NCBI RefSeq assembly: GCF_963576545.1
Contig: NW_026870603.1
Coordinates: forward strand, 372,001-436,000
Length of the DNA: 64,000 nucleotides
Direction: 5' to 3'
DNA from: Limanda limanda
Taxonomy: Eukaryota; Chordata; Actinopteri; Pleuronectiformes; Pleuronectidae
Position numbers and translations under genes: made by a program. Positions within the stretch are counted from its first letter, which is position 1. Each line of letters begins with the position of its first letter. The notes under the pieces were generated by a model. It did no database searches. It was given only the letters and a program-made list of their open reading frames with translations, and had not been told where the DNA came from. Shown here piece after piece: positions 51,441-63,838 of this stretch.

Positions 51441-53244
51441 TTTCGGAAGGGTTAGGGTTAGGGATGAAAGCACATAGGAGAAAGAGATATTCTTGAATAA
51501 CTTTTTTTGTGAAGGTCGGAGAGACTTGCAAGTAGGCTCTACCCCCACTAAATGGGGTAGCGCGCATCGATCGGTACCATCCTTGAGCTTCTCCGACTTT
51601 CGGAAGGGTTAGGGTTAGGGTTAGGGATGAAAGCACATAGGAGAAAGAGATATTCTTGAATAACTTTTTTTGTGAAGGTCGGAGAGACTTGGAAAGTGGT
51701 TGCATCTGGACTAATTTGGGTCCTGCGGATCTATTGGTACCATCCCCGAGCTTGTACGACCTTCGGAAGAGGTCGACCGACGAAATTCCCCCAAATCTGA
51801 GGAGATATTCTTGAATAACTTTTTTTGTGAAGGTCGGAGAGACTTGCAAGTAGGCTCTACCCCCACTAAATGGGGTAGCGCGCATCGATCGGTACCATCC
51901 TTGAGCTTCTCCGACTTTCGGAAGGGTTAGGGTTAGGGTTAGGGATGAAAGCACATAGGAGAAAGAGATATTCTTGAATAACTTTTTTTGTGAAGGTCGG
52001 AGAGACTTGGAAAGTGGTTGCATCTGGACTAATTTGGGTCCTGCGGATCGATTGGTACCATCCCCGAGCTTGTACGACCTTTGGAAGAGGTCGACCGACG
52101 AAATTCCCCCAAATCTGAGGAGATATTCTTGAATAACTTTTTTTGTGAAGGTCGGAGAGACTTGCAAGTAGGCTCTACCCCCACTAAATGGGGTTGCGCG
52201 CATCGATCAGTACCATCCTTGAGCTTCTCCGACTTTCGGAAGGGTTAGGGTTAGGGTTAGGGATGAAAGCACATAGGAGAAAGAGATATTCTTGAATAAC
52301 TTTTTTTGTGAAGGTCGGAGAGACTTGCAAGTAGGCTCTACCCCCACTAAATGGGGTAGCGCGCATCGATCGGTACCATCCTTGAGCTTCTCCGACTTTC
52401 GGAAGGGTTAGGGTTAGGGTTAGGGATGAAAGCACATAGGAGAAAGAGATATTCTTGAATAACGTTTTTTGTGAAGGTCGGAGAGACTTGGAAAGTGGTT
52501 GCATCTGGACTAATTTGGGTCCTGCGGATCGATTGGTACCATCCCCGAGCTTGTACGACCTTCGGAAGAGGTCGACTGACGAAATTCCCCCAAATCTGAG
52601 GAGATATTCTTGAATAACTTTTTTTGTGAAGGTCGGAGAGACTTGCAAGTAGGCTCTACCCCCACTAAATGGGGTTGCGCGCATCGATCAGTACCATCCT
52701 TGAGCTTCTCCGACTTTCGGAAGGGTTAGGGTTAGGGTTAGGGATGAAAGCACATAGGAGAAAGAGATATTCTTGAATAACTTTTTTTGTGAAGGTCGGA
52801 GAGACTTGCAAGTAGGCTCTACCCCCACTAAATGGGGTAGCGCGCATCGATCGGTACCATCCTTGAGCTTCTCCGACTTTCGGAAGGGTTAGGGTTAGGG
52901 TTAGGGATGAAAGCACATAGGAGAAAGAGATATTCTTGAATAACTTTTTTTGTGAAGGTCGGAGAGACTTGCAAGTAGGCTCTACCCCCACTAAATGGGG
53001 TAGCGCGCATCGATCGGTACCATCCTTGAGCTTCTCCGACTTTCGGAAGGGTTAGGGTTAGGGTTAGGGATGAAAGCACATAGGAGAAAGAGATATTCTT
53101 GAATAACTTTTTTTGTGAAGGTCGGAGAGACTTGGAAAGTGGTTGCATCTGGACTAATTTGGGTCCTGCGGATCGATTGGTACCATCCCCGAGCTTGTAC
53201 GACCTTCGGAAGAGGTCGACCGACGAAATTCCCCCAAATCTGAG

Positions 53245-55120
53245 GAGATATTCTTGAATAACTTTTTTTGTGAAGGTCGGAGAGACTTGCAAGTAGGCTC
53301 TACCCCCACTAAATGGGGTTGCGCGCATCGATCGGTACCATCCTTGAGCTTCTCCGACTTTCGTAAGGGTTAGGGTTAGGGTTAGGGATGAAAGCACATA
53401 GGAGAAAGAGATATTCTTGAATAACTTTTTTTGTGAAGGTCGGAGAGACTTGCAAGTAGGCTCTACCCCCACTAAATGGGGTAGCGCGCATCGATCGGTA
53501 CCATCCTTGAGCTTCTCCGACTTTCGGAAGGGTTAGGGTTAGGGTTAGGGATGAAAGCACATAGGAGAAAGAGATATTCTTGAATAACTTTTTTTGTGAA
53601 GGTCGGAGAGACTTGGAAAGTGGTTGCATCTGGACTAATTTGGGTCCTGCGGATCGATTGGTACCATCCCCGAGCTTGTACGACCTTCGGAAGAGGTCGA
53701 CCGACGAAATTCCCCCAAATCTGAGGAGATATTCTTGAATAACTTTTTTTGTGAAGGTCGGAGAGACTTGCAAGTAGGCTCTACCCCCACTAAATGGGGT
53801 TGCGCGCATCGATCAGTACCATCCTTGAGCTTCTCCGACTTTCGGAAGGGTTAGGGTTAGGGTTAGGGATGAAAGCACATAGGAGAAAGAGATATTCTTG
53901 AATAACTTTTTTTGTGAAGGTCGGAGAGACTTGGAAAGTGGTTGCATCTGGACTAATTTGGGTCCTGCAGATCGATTGGTACCATTACCGAGCTTGTACG
54001 ACCTTCGGAAGAGGTCGACCGACGAAATTCCCCCAAATCTGAGGAGATATTCTTGAATAACTTTTTTTGTGAAGGTCGGAGAGACTTGCAAGTAGGCTCT
54101 ACCCCCACTAAATGGGGTTGCGCGCATCGATCGGTACCATCCTTGAGCTTCTCCGACTTTCGTAAGGGTTAGGGTTAGGGTTAGGGATGAAAGCACATAG
54201 GAGAAAGAGATATTCTTGAATAACTTTTTTTGTGAAGGTTGGAGAGACTTGCAAGTAGGCTCTACCCCCACTAAATGGGGTAGCGCGCATCGATCGGTAC
54301 CATCCTTGAGCTTCTCCGACTTTCGGAAGGGTTAGGGTTAGGGATGAAAGCACATAGGAGAAAGAGATATTCTTGAATAACTTTTTTTGTGAAGGTCGGA
54401 GAGACTTGCAAGTAGGCTCTACCCCCACTAAATGGGGTAGCGCGCATCGATCGGTACCATCCTTGAGCTTCTCCGACTTTCGGAAGGGTTAGGGTTAGGG
54501 TTAGGGATGAAAGCACATAGGAGAAAGAGATATTCTTGAATAACTTTTTTTGTGAAGGTCGGAGAGACTTGGAAAGTGGTTGCATCTGGACTAATTTGGG
54601 TCCTGCGGATCGATTGGTACCATCCCCGAGCTTGTACGACCTTCGGAAGAGGTCGACCGACGAAATTCCCCCAAATCTGAGGAGATATTCTTGAATAACT
54701 TTTTTTGTGAAGGTCGGAGAGACTTGCAAGTAGGCTCTACCCCCACTAAATGGGGTTGCGCGCATCGATCAGTACCATCCTTGAGCTTCTCCGACTTTCG
54801 GAAGGGTTAGGGTTAGGGTTAGGGATGAAAGCACATAGGAGAAAGAGATATTCTTGAATAACTTTTTTTGTGAAGGTCGGAGAGACTTGCAAGTAGGCTC
54901 TACCCCCACTAAATGGGGTAGCGCGCATCGATCGGTACCATCCTTGAGCTTCTCCGACTTTCGGAAGGGTTAGGGTTAGGGTTAGGGATGAAAGCACATA
55001 GGAGAAAGAGATATTCTTGAATAACTTTTTTTGTGAAGGTCGGAGAGACTTGCAAGTAGGCTCTACCCCCACTAAATGGGGTAGCGCGCATCGATCGGTA
55101 CCATCCTTGAGCTTCTCCGA
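53245..55120 (+). repeat. Right copy of the 3681-bp displaced duplication
   Basis: Counterpart of 49564-51440, including the CCATTACCGAG B variant. It is followed directly by the right-hand copy of the 7849-bp duplication, so both events are layered in this region. Confidence 0.85.
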
Positions 55121-57094
55121 CTTTCGGAAGGGTTAGGGTTAGGGTTAGGGATGAAAGCACATAGGAGAAAGAGATATTCTTGAATAACTTTTTTTGTGAA
55201 GGTCGGAGAGACTTGGAAAGTGGTTGCATCTGGACTAATTTGGGTCCTGCGGATCGATTGGTACCATCCCCGAGCTTGTACGACCTTCGGAAGAGGTCGA
55301 CCGACGAAATTCCCCCAAATCTGAGGAGATATTCTTGAATAACTTTTTTTGTGAAGGTCGGAGAGACTTGCAAGTAGGCTCTACCCCCACTAAATGGGGT
55401 AGCGCGCATCGATCGGTACCATCCTTGAGCTTCCCCGACTTTCGGAAGGGTTAGGGTTAGGGTTAGGGATGAAAGCACATAGGAGAAAGAGATATTCTTG
55501 AATAACTTTTTTTGTGAAGGTCGGAGAGACTTGGAAAGTGGTTGCATCTGGACTAATTTGGGTCCTGCGGATCGATTGGTACCATCCCCGAGCTTGTACG
55601 ACCTTTGGAAGAGGTCGACCGACGAAATTCCCCCAAATCTGAGGAGATATTCTTGAATAACTTTTTTTGTGAAGGTCGGAGAGACTTGCAAGTAGGCTCT
55701 ACCCCCACTAAATGGGGTTGCGCGCATCGATCGGTACCATCCTTGAGCTTCTCCGACTTTCGGAAGGGTTAGGGTTAGGGTTAGGGATGAAAGCACATAG
55801 GAGAAAGAGATATTCTTGAATAACTTTTTTTGTGAAGGTCGGAGAGACTTGCAAGTAGGCTCTACCCCCACTAAATGGGGTAGCGCGCATCGATCGGTAC
55901 CATCCTTGAGCTTCTCCGACTTTCGGAAGGGTTAGGGTTAGGGTTAGGGATGAAAGCACATAGGAGAAAGAGATATTCTTGAATAACTTTTTTTGTGAAG
56001 GTCGGAGAGACTTGGAAAGTGGTTGCATCTGGACTAATTTGGGTCCTGCGGATCGATTGGTACCATCCTCGAGCTTGTACGACCTTCGGAAGAGGTCGAC
56101 CGACGAAATTCCCCCAAATCTGAGGAGATATTCTTGAATAACTTTTTTTGTGAAGGTCGGAGAGACTTGCAAGTAGGCTCTACCCCCACTAAATGGGGTT
56201 GCGCGCATCGATCAGTACCATCCTTGAGCTTCTCCGACTTTCGGAAGGGTTAGGGTTAGGGTTAGGGATGAAAGCACATAGGAGAAAGAGATATTCTTGA
56301 ATAACTTTTTTTGTGAAGGTCGGAGAGACTTGCAAGTAGGCTCTACCCCCACTAAATGGGCTAGCGCGCATCGATCGGTACCATCCTTGAGCTTCTCCGA
56401 CTTTCGGAAGGGTTAGGGTTAGGGTTAGGGATGAAAGCACATAGGAGAAAGAGATATTCTTGAATAACGTTTTTTGTGAAGGTCGGAGAGACTTGGAAAG
56501 TGGTTGCATCTGGACTAATTTGGGTCCTGCGGATCGATTGGTACCATCCCCGAGCTTGTACGACCTTCGGAAGAGGTCGACTGACGAAATTCCCCCAAAT
56601 CTGAGGAGATATTCTTGAATAACTTTTTTTGTGAAGGTCGGAGAGACTTGCAAGTAGGCTCTACCCCCACTAAATGGGGTTGCGCGCATCGATCAGTACC
56701 ATCCTTGAGCTTCTCCGACTTTCGGAAGGGTTAGGGTTAGGGTTAGGGATGAAAGCACATAGGAGAAAGAGATATTCTTGAATAACTTTTTTTGTGAAGG
56801 TCGGAGAGACTTGCAAGTAGGCTCTACCCCCACTAAATGGGGTAACGCGCATCGATCGGTACCATCCTTGAGCTTCTCCGACTTTCGGAAGGGTTAGGGT
56901 TAGGGTTAGGGATGAAAGCACATAGGAGAAAGAGATATTCTTGAATAACTTTTTTTGTGAAGGTCGGAGAGACTTGCAAGTAGGCTCTACCCCCACTAAA
57001 TGGGGTAGCGCGCATCGATCGGTACCATCCTTGAGCTTCTCCGACTTTCGGAAGGGTTAGGGTTAGGGTTAGGGATGAAAGCACATAGGAGAAA

Positions 57095-60000
57095 GAGATA
57101 TTCTTGAATAACTTTTTTTGTGAAGGTCGGAGAGACTTGCAAGTAGGCTTTACCCCCACTAAATGGGGTTGCGCGCATCGATCGGTAGCATCCTTGAGCT
57201 TCTCCGACTTTCGGAAGGGTTAGGGTTAGGGTTAGGGATGAAAGCACATAGGAGAAAGAGATATTCTTGAATAACTTTTTTTGTGAAGGTCGGAGAGACT
57301 TGGAAAGTGGTTGCATCTGGACTAATTTGGGTCCTGCGGATCGATTGGTACCATCCCCGAGCTTGTACGACCTTCGGAAGAGGTCGACCGACGAAATTCC
57401 CCCAAATCTGAGGAGATATTCTTGAATAACTTTTTTTGTGAAGGTCGGAGAGACTTGCAAGTAGGCTCTACCCCCACTAAATGGGGTTGCGCGCATCGAT
57501 CGGTACCATCCTTGAGCTTCTCCGACTTTCGTAAGGGTTAGGGTTAGGGTTAGGGATGAAAGCACATAGGAGAAAGAGATATTCTTGAATAACTTTTTTT
57601 GTGAAGGTCGGAGAGACTTGCAAGTAGGCTCTACCCCCACTAAATGGGGTAGCGCGCATCGATCGGTACCATCCTTGAGCTTCTCCGACTTTCGGAAGGG
57701 TTAGGGTTAGGGTTAGGGATGAAAGCACATAGGAGAAAGAGATATTCTTGAATAACTTTTTTTGTGAAGGTCGGAGAGACTTGGAAAGTGGTTGCATCTG
57801 GACTAATTTGGGTCCTGCGGATCGATTGGTACCATCCCCGAGCTTGTACGACCTTCGGAAGAGGTCGACCGACGAAATTCCCCCAAATCTGAGGAGATAT
57901 TCTTGAATAACTTTTTTTGTGAAGGTCGGAGAGACTTGCAAGTAGGCTCTACCCCCACTAAATGGGGTTGCGCGCATCGATCAGTACCATCCTTGAGCTT
58001 CTCCGACTTTCGGAAGGGTTAGGGTTAGGGTTAGGGATGAAAGCACATAGGAGAAAGAGATATTCTTGAATAACTTTTTTTGTGAAGGTCGGAGAGACTT
58101 GCAAGTAGGCTCTACCCCCACTAAATGGGGTAGCGCGCATCGATCGGTACCATCCTTGAGCTTCTCCGACTTTCGGAAGGGTTAGGGTTAGGGTTAGGGA
58201 TGAAAGCACATAGGAGAAAGAGATATTCTTGAATAACGTTTTTTGTGAAGGTCGGAGAGACTTGGAAAGTGGTTGCATCTGGACTAATTTGGGTCCTGCG
58301 GATCGATTGGTACCATCCCCGAGCTTGTACGACCTTCGGAAGAGGTCGACTGACGAAATTCCCCCAAATCTGAGGAGATATTCTTGAATAACTTTTTTTG
58401 TGAAGGTCGGAGAGACTTGCAAGTAGGCTCTACCCCCACTAAATGGGGTTGCGCGCATCGATCAGTACCATCCTTGAGCTTCTCCGACTTTCGGAAGGGT
58501 TAGGGTTAGGGTTAGGGATGAAAGCACATAGGAGAAAGAGATATTCTTGAATAACTTTTTTTGTGAAGGTCGGAGAGACTTGCAAGTAGGCTCTACCCCC
58601 ACTAAATGGGGTAGCGCGCATCGATCGGTACCATCCTTGAGCTTCTCCGACTTTCGGAAGGGTTAGGGTTAGGGTTAGGGATGAAAGCACATAGGAGAAA
58701 GAGATATTCTTGAATAACTTTTTTTGTGAAGGTCGGAGAGACTTGCAAGTAGGCTCTACCCCCACTAAATGGGGTAGCGCGCATCGATCGGTACCATCCT
58801 TGAGCTTCTCCGACTTTCGGAAGGGTTAGGGTTAGGGTTAGGGATGAAAGCACATAGGAGAAAGAGATATTCTTGAATAACTTTTTTTGTGAAGGTCGGA
58901 GAGACTTGCAAGTAGGCTCTACCCCCACTAAATGGGGTTGCGCGCATCGATCGGTAGCATCCTTGAGCTTCTCCGACTTTCGGAAGGGTTAGGGTTAGGG
59001 TTAGGGATGAAAGCACATAGGAGAAAGAGATATTCTTGAATAACTTTTTTTGTGAAGGTCGGAGAGACTTGGAAAGTGGTTGCATCTGGACTAATTTGGG
59101 TCCTGCGGATCGATTGGTACCATCCCCGAGCTTGTACGACCTTCGGAAGAGGTCGACCGACGAAATTCCCCCAAATCTGAGGAGATATTCTTGAATAACT
59201 TTTTTTGTGAAGGTCGGAGAGACTTGCAAGTAGGCTCTACCCCCACTAAATGGGGTTGCGCGCATCGATCGGTACCATCCTTGAGCTTCTCCGACTTTCG
59301 TAAGGGTTAGGGTTAGGGTTAGGGATGAAAGCACATAGGAGAAAGAGATATTCTTGAATAACTTTTTTTGTGAAGGTCGGAGAGACTTGCAAGTAGGCTC
59401 TACCCCCACTAAATGGGGTAGCGCGCATCGATCGGTACCATCCTTGAGCTTCTCCGACTTTCGGAAGGGTTAGGGTTAGGGTTAGGGATGAAAGCACATA
59501 GGAGAAAGAGATATTCTTGAATAACTTTTTTTGTGAAGGTCGGAGAGACTTGGAAAGTGGTTGCATCTGGACTAATTTGGGTCCTGCGGATCGATTGGTA
59601 CCATCCCCGAGCTTGTACGACCTTCGAAAGAGGTCGACCGACGAAATTCCCCCAAATCTGAGGAGATATTCTTGAATAACTTTTTTTGTGAAGGTCGGAG
59701 AGACTTGCAAGTAGGCTCTACCCCCACTAAATGGGGTTGCGCGCATCGATCAGTACCATCCTTGAGCTTCTCCGACTTTCGGAAGGGTTAGGGTTAGGGT
59801 TAGGGATGAAAGCACATAGGAGAAAGAGATATTCTTGAATAACTTTTTTTGTGAAGGTCGGAGAGACTTGCAAGTAGGCTCTACCCCCACTAAATGGGGT
59901 TGCGCGCATCGATCGGTACCATCCTTGAGCTTCTCCGACTTTCGGAAGGGTTAGGGTTAGGGTTAGGGATGAAAGCACATAGGAGAAAGAGATATTCTTG

Positions 60001-63000
60001 AATAACTTTTTTTGTGAAGGTCGGAGAGACTTGCAAGTAGGCTCTACCCCCACTAAATGGGGTAGCGCGCATCGATCGGTACCATCCTTGAGCTTCTCCG
60101 ACTTTCGGAAGGGTTAGGGTTAGGGTTAGGGATGAAAGCACATAGGAGAAAGAGATATTCTTGAATAACGTTTTTTGTGAAGGTCGGAGAGACTTGGAAA
60201 GTGGTTGCATCTGGACTAATTTGGGTCCTGCGGATCGATTGGTACCATCCCCGAGCTTGTACGACCTTCGGAAGAGGTCGACTGACGAAATTCCCCCAAA
60301 TCTGAGGAGATATTCTTGAATAACTTTTTTTGTGAAGGTCGGAGAGACTTGCAAGTAGGCTCTACCCCCACTAAATGGGGTTGCGCGCATCGATCAGTAC
60401 CATCCTTGAGCTTCTCCGACTTTCGGAAGGGTTAGGGTTAGGGTTAGGGATGAAAGCACATAGGAGAAAGAGATATTCTTGAATAACTTTTTTTGTGAAG
60501 GTCGGAGAGACTTGCAAGTAGGCTCTACCCCCACTAAATGGGGTAGCGCGCATCGATCGGTACCATCCTTGAGCTTCTCCGACTTTCGGAAGGGTTAGGG
60601 TTAGGGTTAGGGATGAAAGCACATAGGAGAAAGAGATATTCTTGAATAACTTTTTTTGTGAAGGTCGGAGAGACTTGCAAGTAGGCTCTACCCCCACTAA
60701 ATGGGGTAGCGCGCATCGATCGGTACCATCCTTGAGCTTCTCCGACTTTCGGAAGGGTTAGGGTTAGGGTTAGGGATGAAAGCACATAGGAGAAAGAGAT
60801 ATTCTTGAATAACTTTTTTTGTGAAGGTCGGAGAGACTTGCAAGTAGGCTCTACCCCCACTAAATGGGGTTGCGCGCATCGATCGGTAGCATCTTTGAGC
60901 TTCTCCGACTTTCGGAAGGGTTAGGGTTAGGGTTAGGGATGAAAGCACATAGGAGAAAGAGATATTCTTGAATAACTTTTTTTGTGAAGGTCGGAGAGAC
61001 TTGGAAAGTGGTTGCATCTGGACTAATTTGGGTCCTGCGGATCGATTGGTACCATCCCCGAGCTTGTACGACCTTCGGAAGAGGTCGACCGACGAAATTC
61101 CCCCAAATCTGAGGAGATATTCTTGAATAACTTTTTTTGTGAAGGTCGGAGAGACTTGCAAGTAGGCTCTACCCCCACTAAATGGGGTTGCGCGCATCGA
61201 TCGGTACCATCCTTGAGCTTCTCCGACTTTCGTAAGGGTTAGGGTTAGGGTTAGGGATGAAAGCACATAGGAGAAAGAGATATTCTTGAATAACTTTTTT
61301 TGTGAAGGTCGGAGAGACTTGCAAGTAGGCTCTACCCCCACTAAATGGGGTAGCGCGCATCGATCGGTACCATCCTTGAGCTTCTCCGACTTTCGGAAGG
61401 GTTAGGGTTAGGGTTAGGGATGAAAGCACATAGGAGAAAGAGATATTCTTGAATAACTTTTTTTGTGAAGGTCGGAGAGACTTGGAAAGTGGTTGCATCT
61501 GGACTAATTTGGGTCCTGCGGATCGATTGGTACCATCCCCGAGCTTGTACGACCTTCGGAAGAGGTCGACCGACGAAATTCCCCCAAATCTGAGGAGATA
61601 TTCTTGAATAACTTTTTTTGTGAAGGTCGGAGAGACTTGCAAGTAGGCTCTACCCCCACTAAATGGGGTTGCGCGCATCGATCAGTACCATCCTTGAGCT
61701 TCTCCGACTTTCGGAAGGGTTAGGGTTAGGGTTAGGGATGAAAGCACATAGGAGAAAGAGATATTCTTGAATAACTTTTTTTGTGAAGGTCGGAGAGACT
61801 TGCAAGTAGGCTCTACCCCCACTAAATGGGGTAGCGCACATCGATCGGTACCATCCTTGAGCTTCTCCGACTTTCGGAAGGGTTAGGGTTAGGGTTAGGG
61901 ATGAAAGCACATAGGAGAAAGAGATATTCTTGAATAACGTTTTTTGTGAAGGTCGGAGAGACTTGGAAAGTGGTTGCATCTGGACTAATTTGGGTCCTGC
62001 GGATCGATTGGTACCATCCCCGAGCTTGTACGACCTTCGGAAGAGGTCGACTGACGAAATTCCCCCAAATCTGAGGAGATATTCTTGAATAACTTTTTTT
62101 GTGAAGGTCGGAGAGACTTGCAAGTAGGCTCTACCCCCACTAAATGGGGTTGCGCACATCGATCAGTACCATCCTTGAGCTTCTCCGACTTTCGGAAGGG
62201 TTAGGGTTAGGGTTAGGGATGAAAGCACATAGGAGAAAGAGATATTCTTGAATAACTTTTTTTGTGAAGGTCGGAGAGACTTGCAAGTAGGCTCTACCCC
62301 CACTAAATGGGGTAGCGCGCATCGATCGGTACCATCCTTGAGCTTCTCCGACTTTCGGAAGGGTTAGGGTTAGGGTTAGGGATGAAAGCACATAGGAGAA
62401 AGAGATATTCTTGAATAACTTTTTTTGTGAAGGTCGGAGAGACTTGCAAGTAGGCTCTACCCCCACTAAATGGGGTAGCGCGCATCGATCGGTACCATCC
62501 TTGAGCTTCTCCGACTTTCGGAAGGGTTAGGGTTAGGGATGAAAGCACATAGGAGAAAGAGATATTCTTGAATAACTTTTTTTGTGAAGGTCGGAGAGAC
62601 TTGCAAGTAGGCTCTACCCCCACTAAATGGGGTTGCGCGCATCGATCGGTAGCATCCTTGAGCTTCTCCGACTTTCGGAAGGGTTAGGGTTAGGGTTAGG
62701 GATGAAAGCACATAGGAGAAAGAGATATTCTTGAATAACTTTTTTTGTGAAGGTCGGAGAGACTTGGAAAGTGGTTGCATCTGGACTAATTTGGGTCCTG
62801 CGGATCGATTGGTACCATCCCCGAGCTTGTACGACCTTCGGAAGAGGTCGACCGACGAAATTCCCCCAAATCTGAGGAGATATTCTTGAATAACTTTTTT
62901 TGTGAAGGTCGGAGAGACTTGCAAGTAGGCTCTACCCCCACTAAATGGGGTTGCGCGCATCGATCGGTACCATCCTTGAGCTTCTCCGACTTTCGTAAGG

Positions 63001-63357
63001 GTTAGGGTTAGGGTTAGGGATGAAAGCACATAGGAGAAAGAGATATTCTTGAATAACTTTTTTTGTGAAGGTCGGAGAGACTTGCAAGTAGGCTCTACCC
63101 CCACTAAATGGGGTAGCGCGCATCGATCGGTACCATCCTTGAGCTTCTCCGACTTTCGGAAGGGTTAGGGTTAGGGTTAGGGATGAAAGCACATAGGAGA
63201 AAGAGATATTCTTGAATAACTTTTTTTGTGAAGGTCGGAGAGACTTGGAAAGTGGTTGCATCTGGACTAATTTGGGTCCTGCGGATCGATTGGTACCATC
63301 CCCGAGCTTGTACGACCTTCGGAAGAGGTCGACCGACGAAATTCCCCCAAATCTGAG
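57095..63357 (+). repeat. Higher-order repeat, about 1769 bp (11-mer), 3.5 copies
   Basis: The basic unit is A(GGTAGCAT) B A(CGTAAGGG) A B A(ATCAGTACC) A B(AACGTTTTTTG, GACTGACG) A(ATCAGTACC) A A: 8 A and 3 B. Copies are 57095-58863 (1769 bp), 58864-60795 (1932 bp, with one extra A of the GGGGTTG type starting 59826), 60796-62558 (1763 bp, last A short) and a partial copy from 62559. About half a unit also lies to the left (56193-57094). This is the most regular part of the window. Confidence 0.87.
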
Positions 63358-63520
63358 GAGATATTCTTGAATAACTTTTTTTGTGAAGGTCGGAGAGACT
63401 TGCAAGTAGGCTCTACCCCCACTAAATGGGGTAGCGCGCATCGATCGGTACCATCCTTGAGCTTCTCCGACTTTCGGAAGGGTTAGGGTTAGGGTTAGGG
63501 ATGAAAGCACATAGGAGAAA

Positions 63521-63683
63521 GAGATATTCTTGAATAACTTTTTTTGTGAAGGTCGGAGAGACTTGGAAAGTGGTTGCATCTGGACTAATTTGGGTCCTGC
63601 GGATCGATTGGTACCATCCCCGAGCTTGTACGACCTTCGGAAGGGTTAGGGTTAGGGTTAGGGATGAAAGCACATAGGAGAAA
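63521..63683 (+). repeat. Chimeric B/A monomer, 163 bp
   Basis: This monomer is B-like up to TTCGGAAG (GGAAAGTGGTTGC, TCCTGCGG, CCCCGAGCTTGTACGACC) and then has the complete A tail with three TTAGGG and ATGAAAGCAC. The switch must lie within the 8 bp TTCGGAAG at 63636-63643, which are identical in A and B. Its length equals an A because the two families align without gaps up to that point. It is the only B body carrying telomeric hexamers. It sits between a normal A and a normal B, in the partial last copy of the 1769-bp repeat. Confidence 0.95.
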
Positions 63684-63838
63684 GAGATATTCTTGAATAA
63701 CTTTTTTTGTGAAGGTCGGAGAGACTTGGAAAGTGGTTGCATCTGGACTAATTTGGGTCCTGCGGATCGATTGGTACCATCCCCGAGCTTGTACGACCTT
63801 CGGAAGAGGTCGACCGACGAAATTCCCCCAAATCTGAG

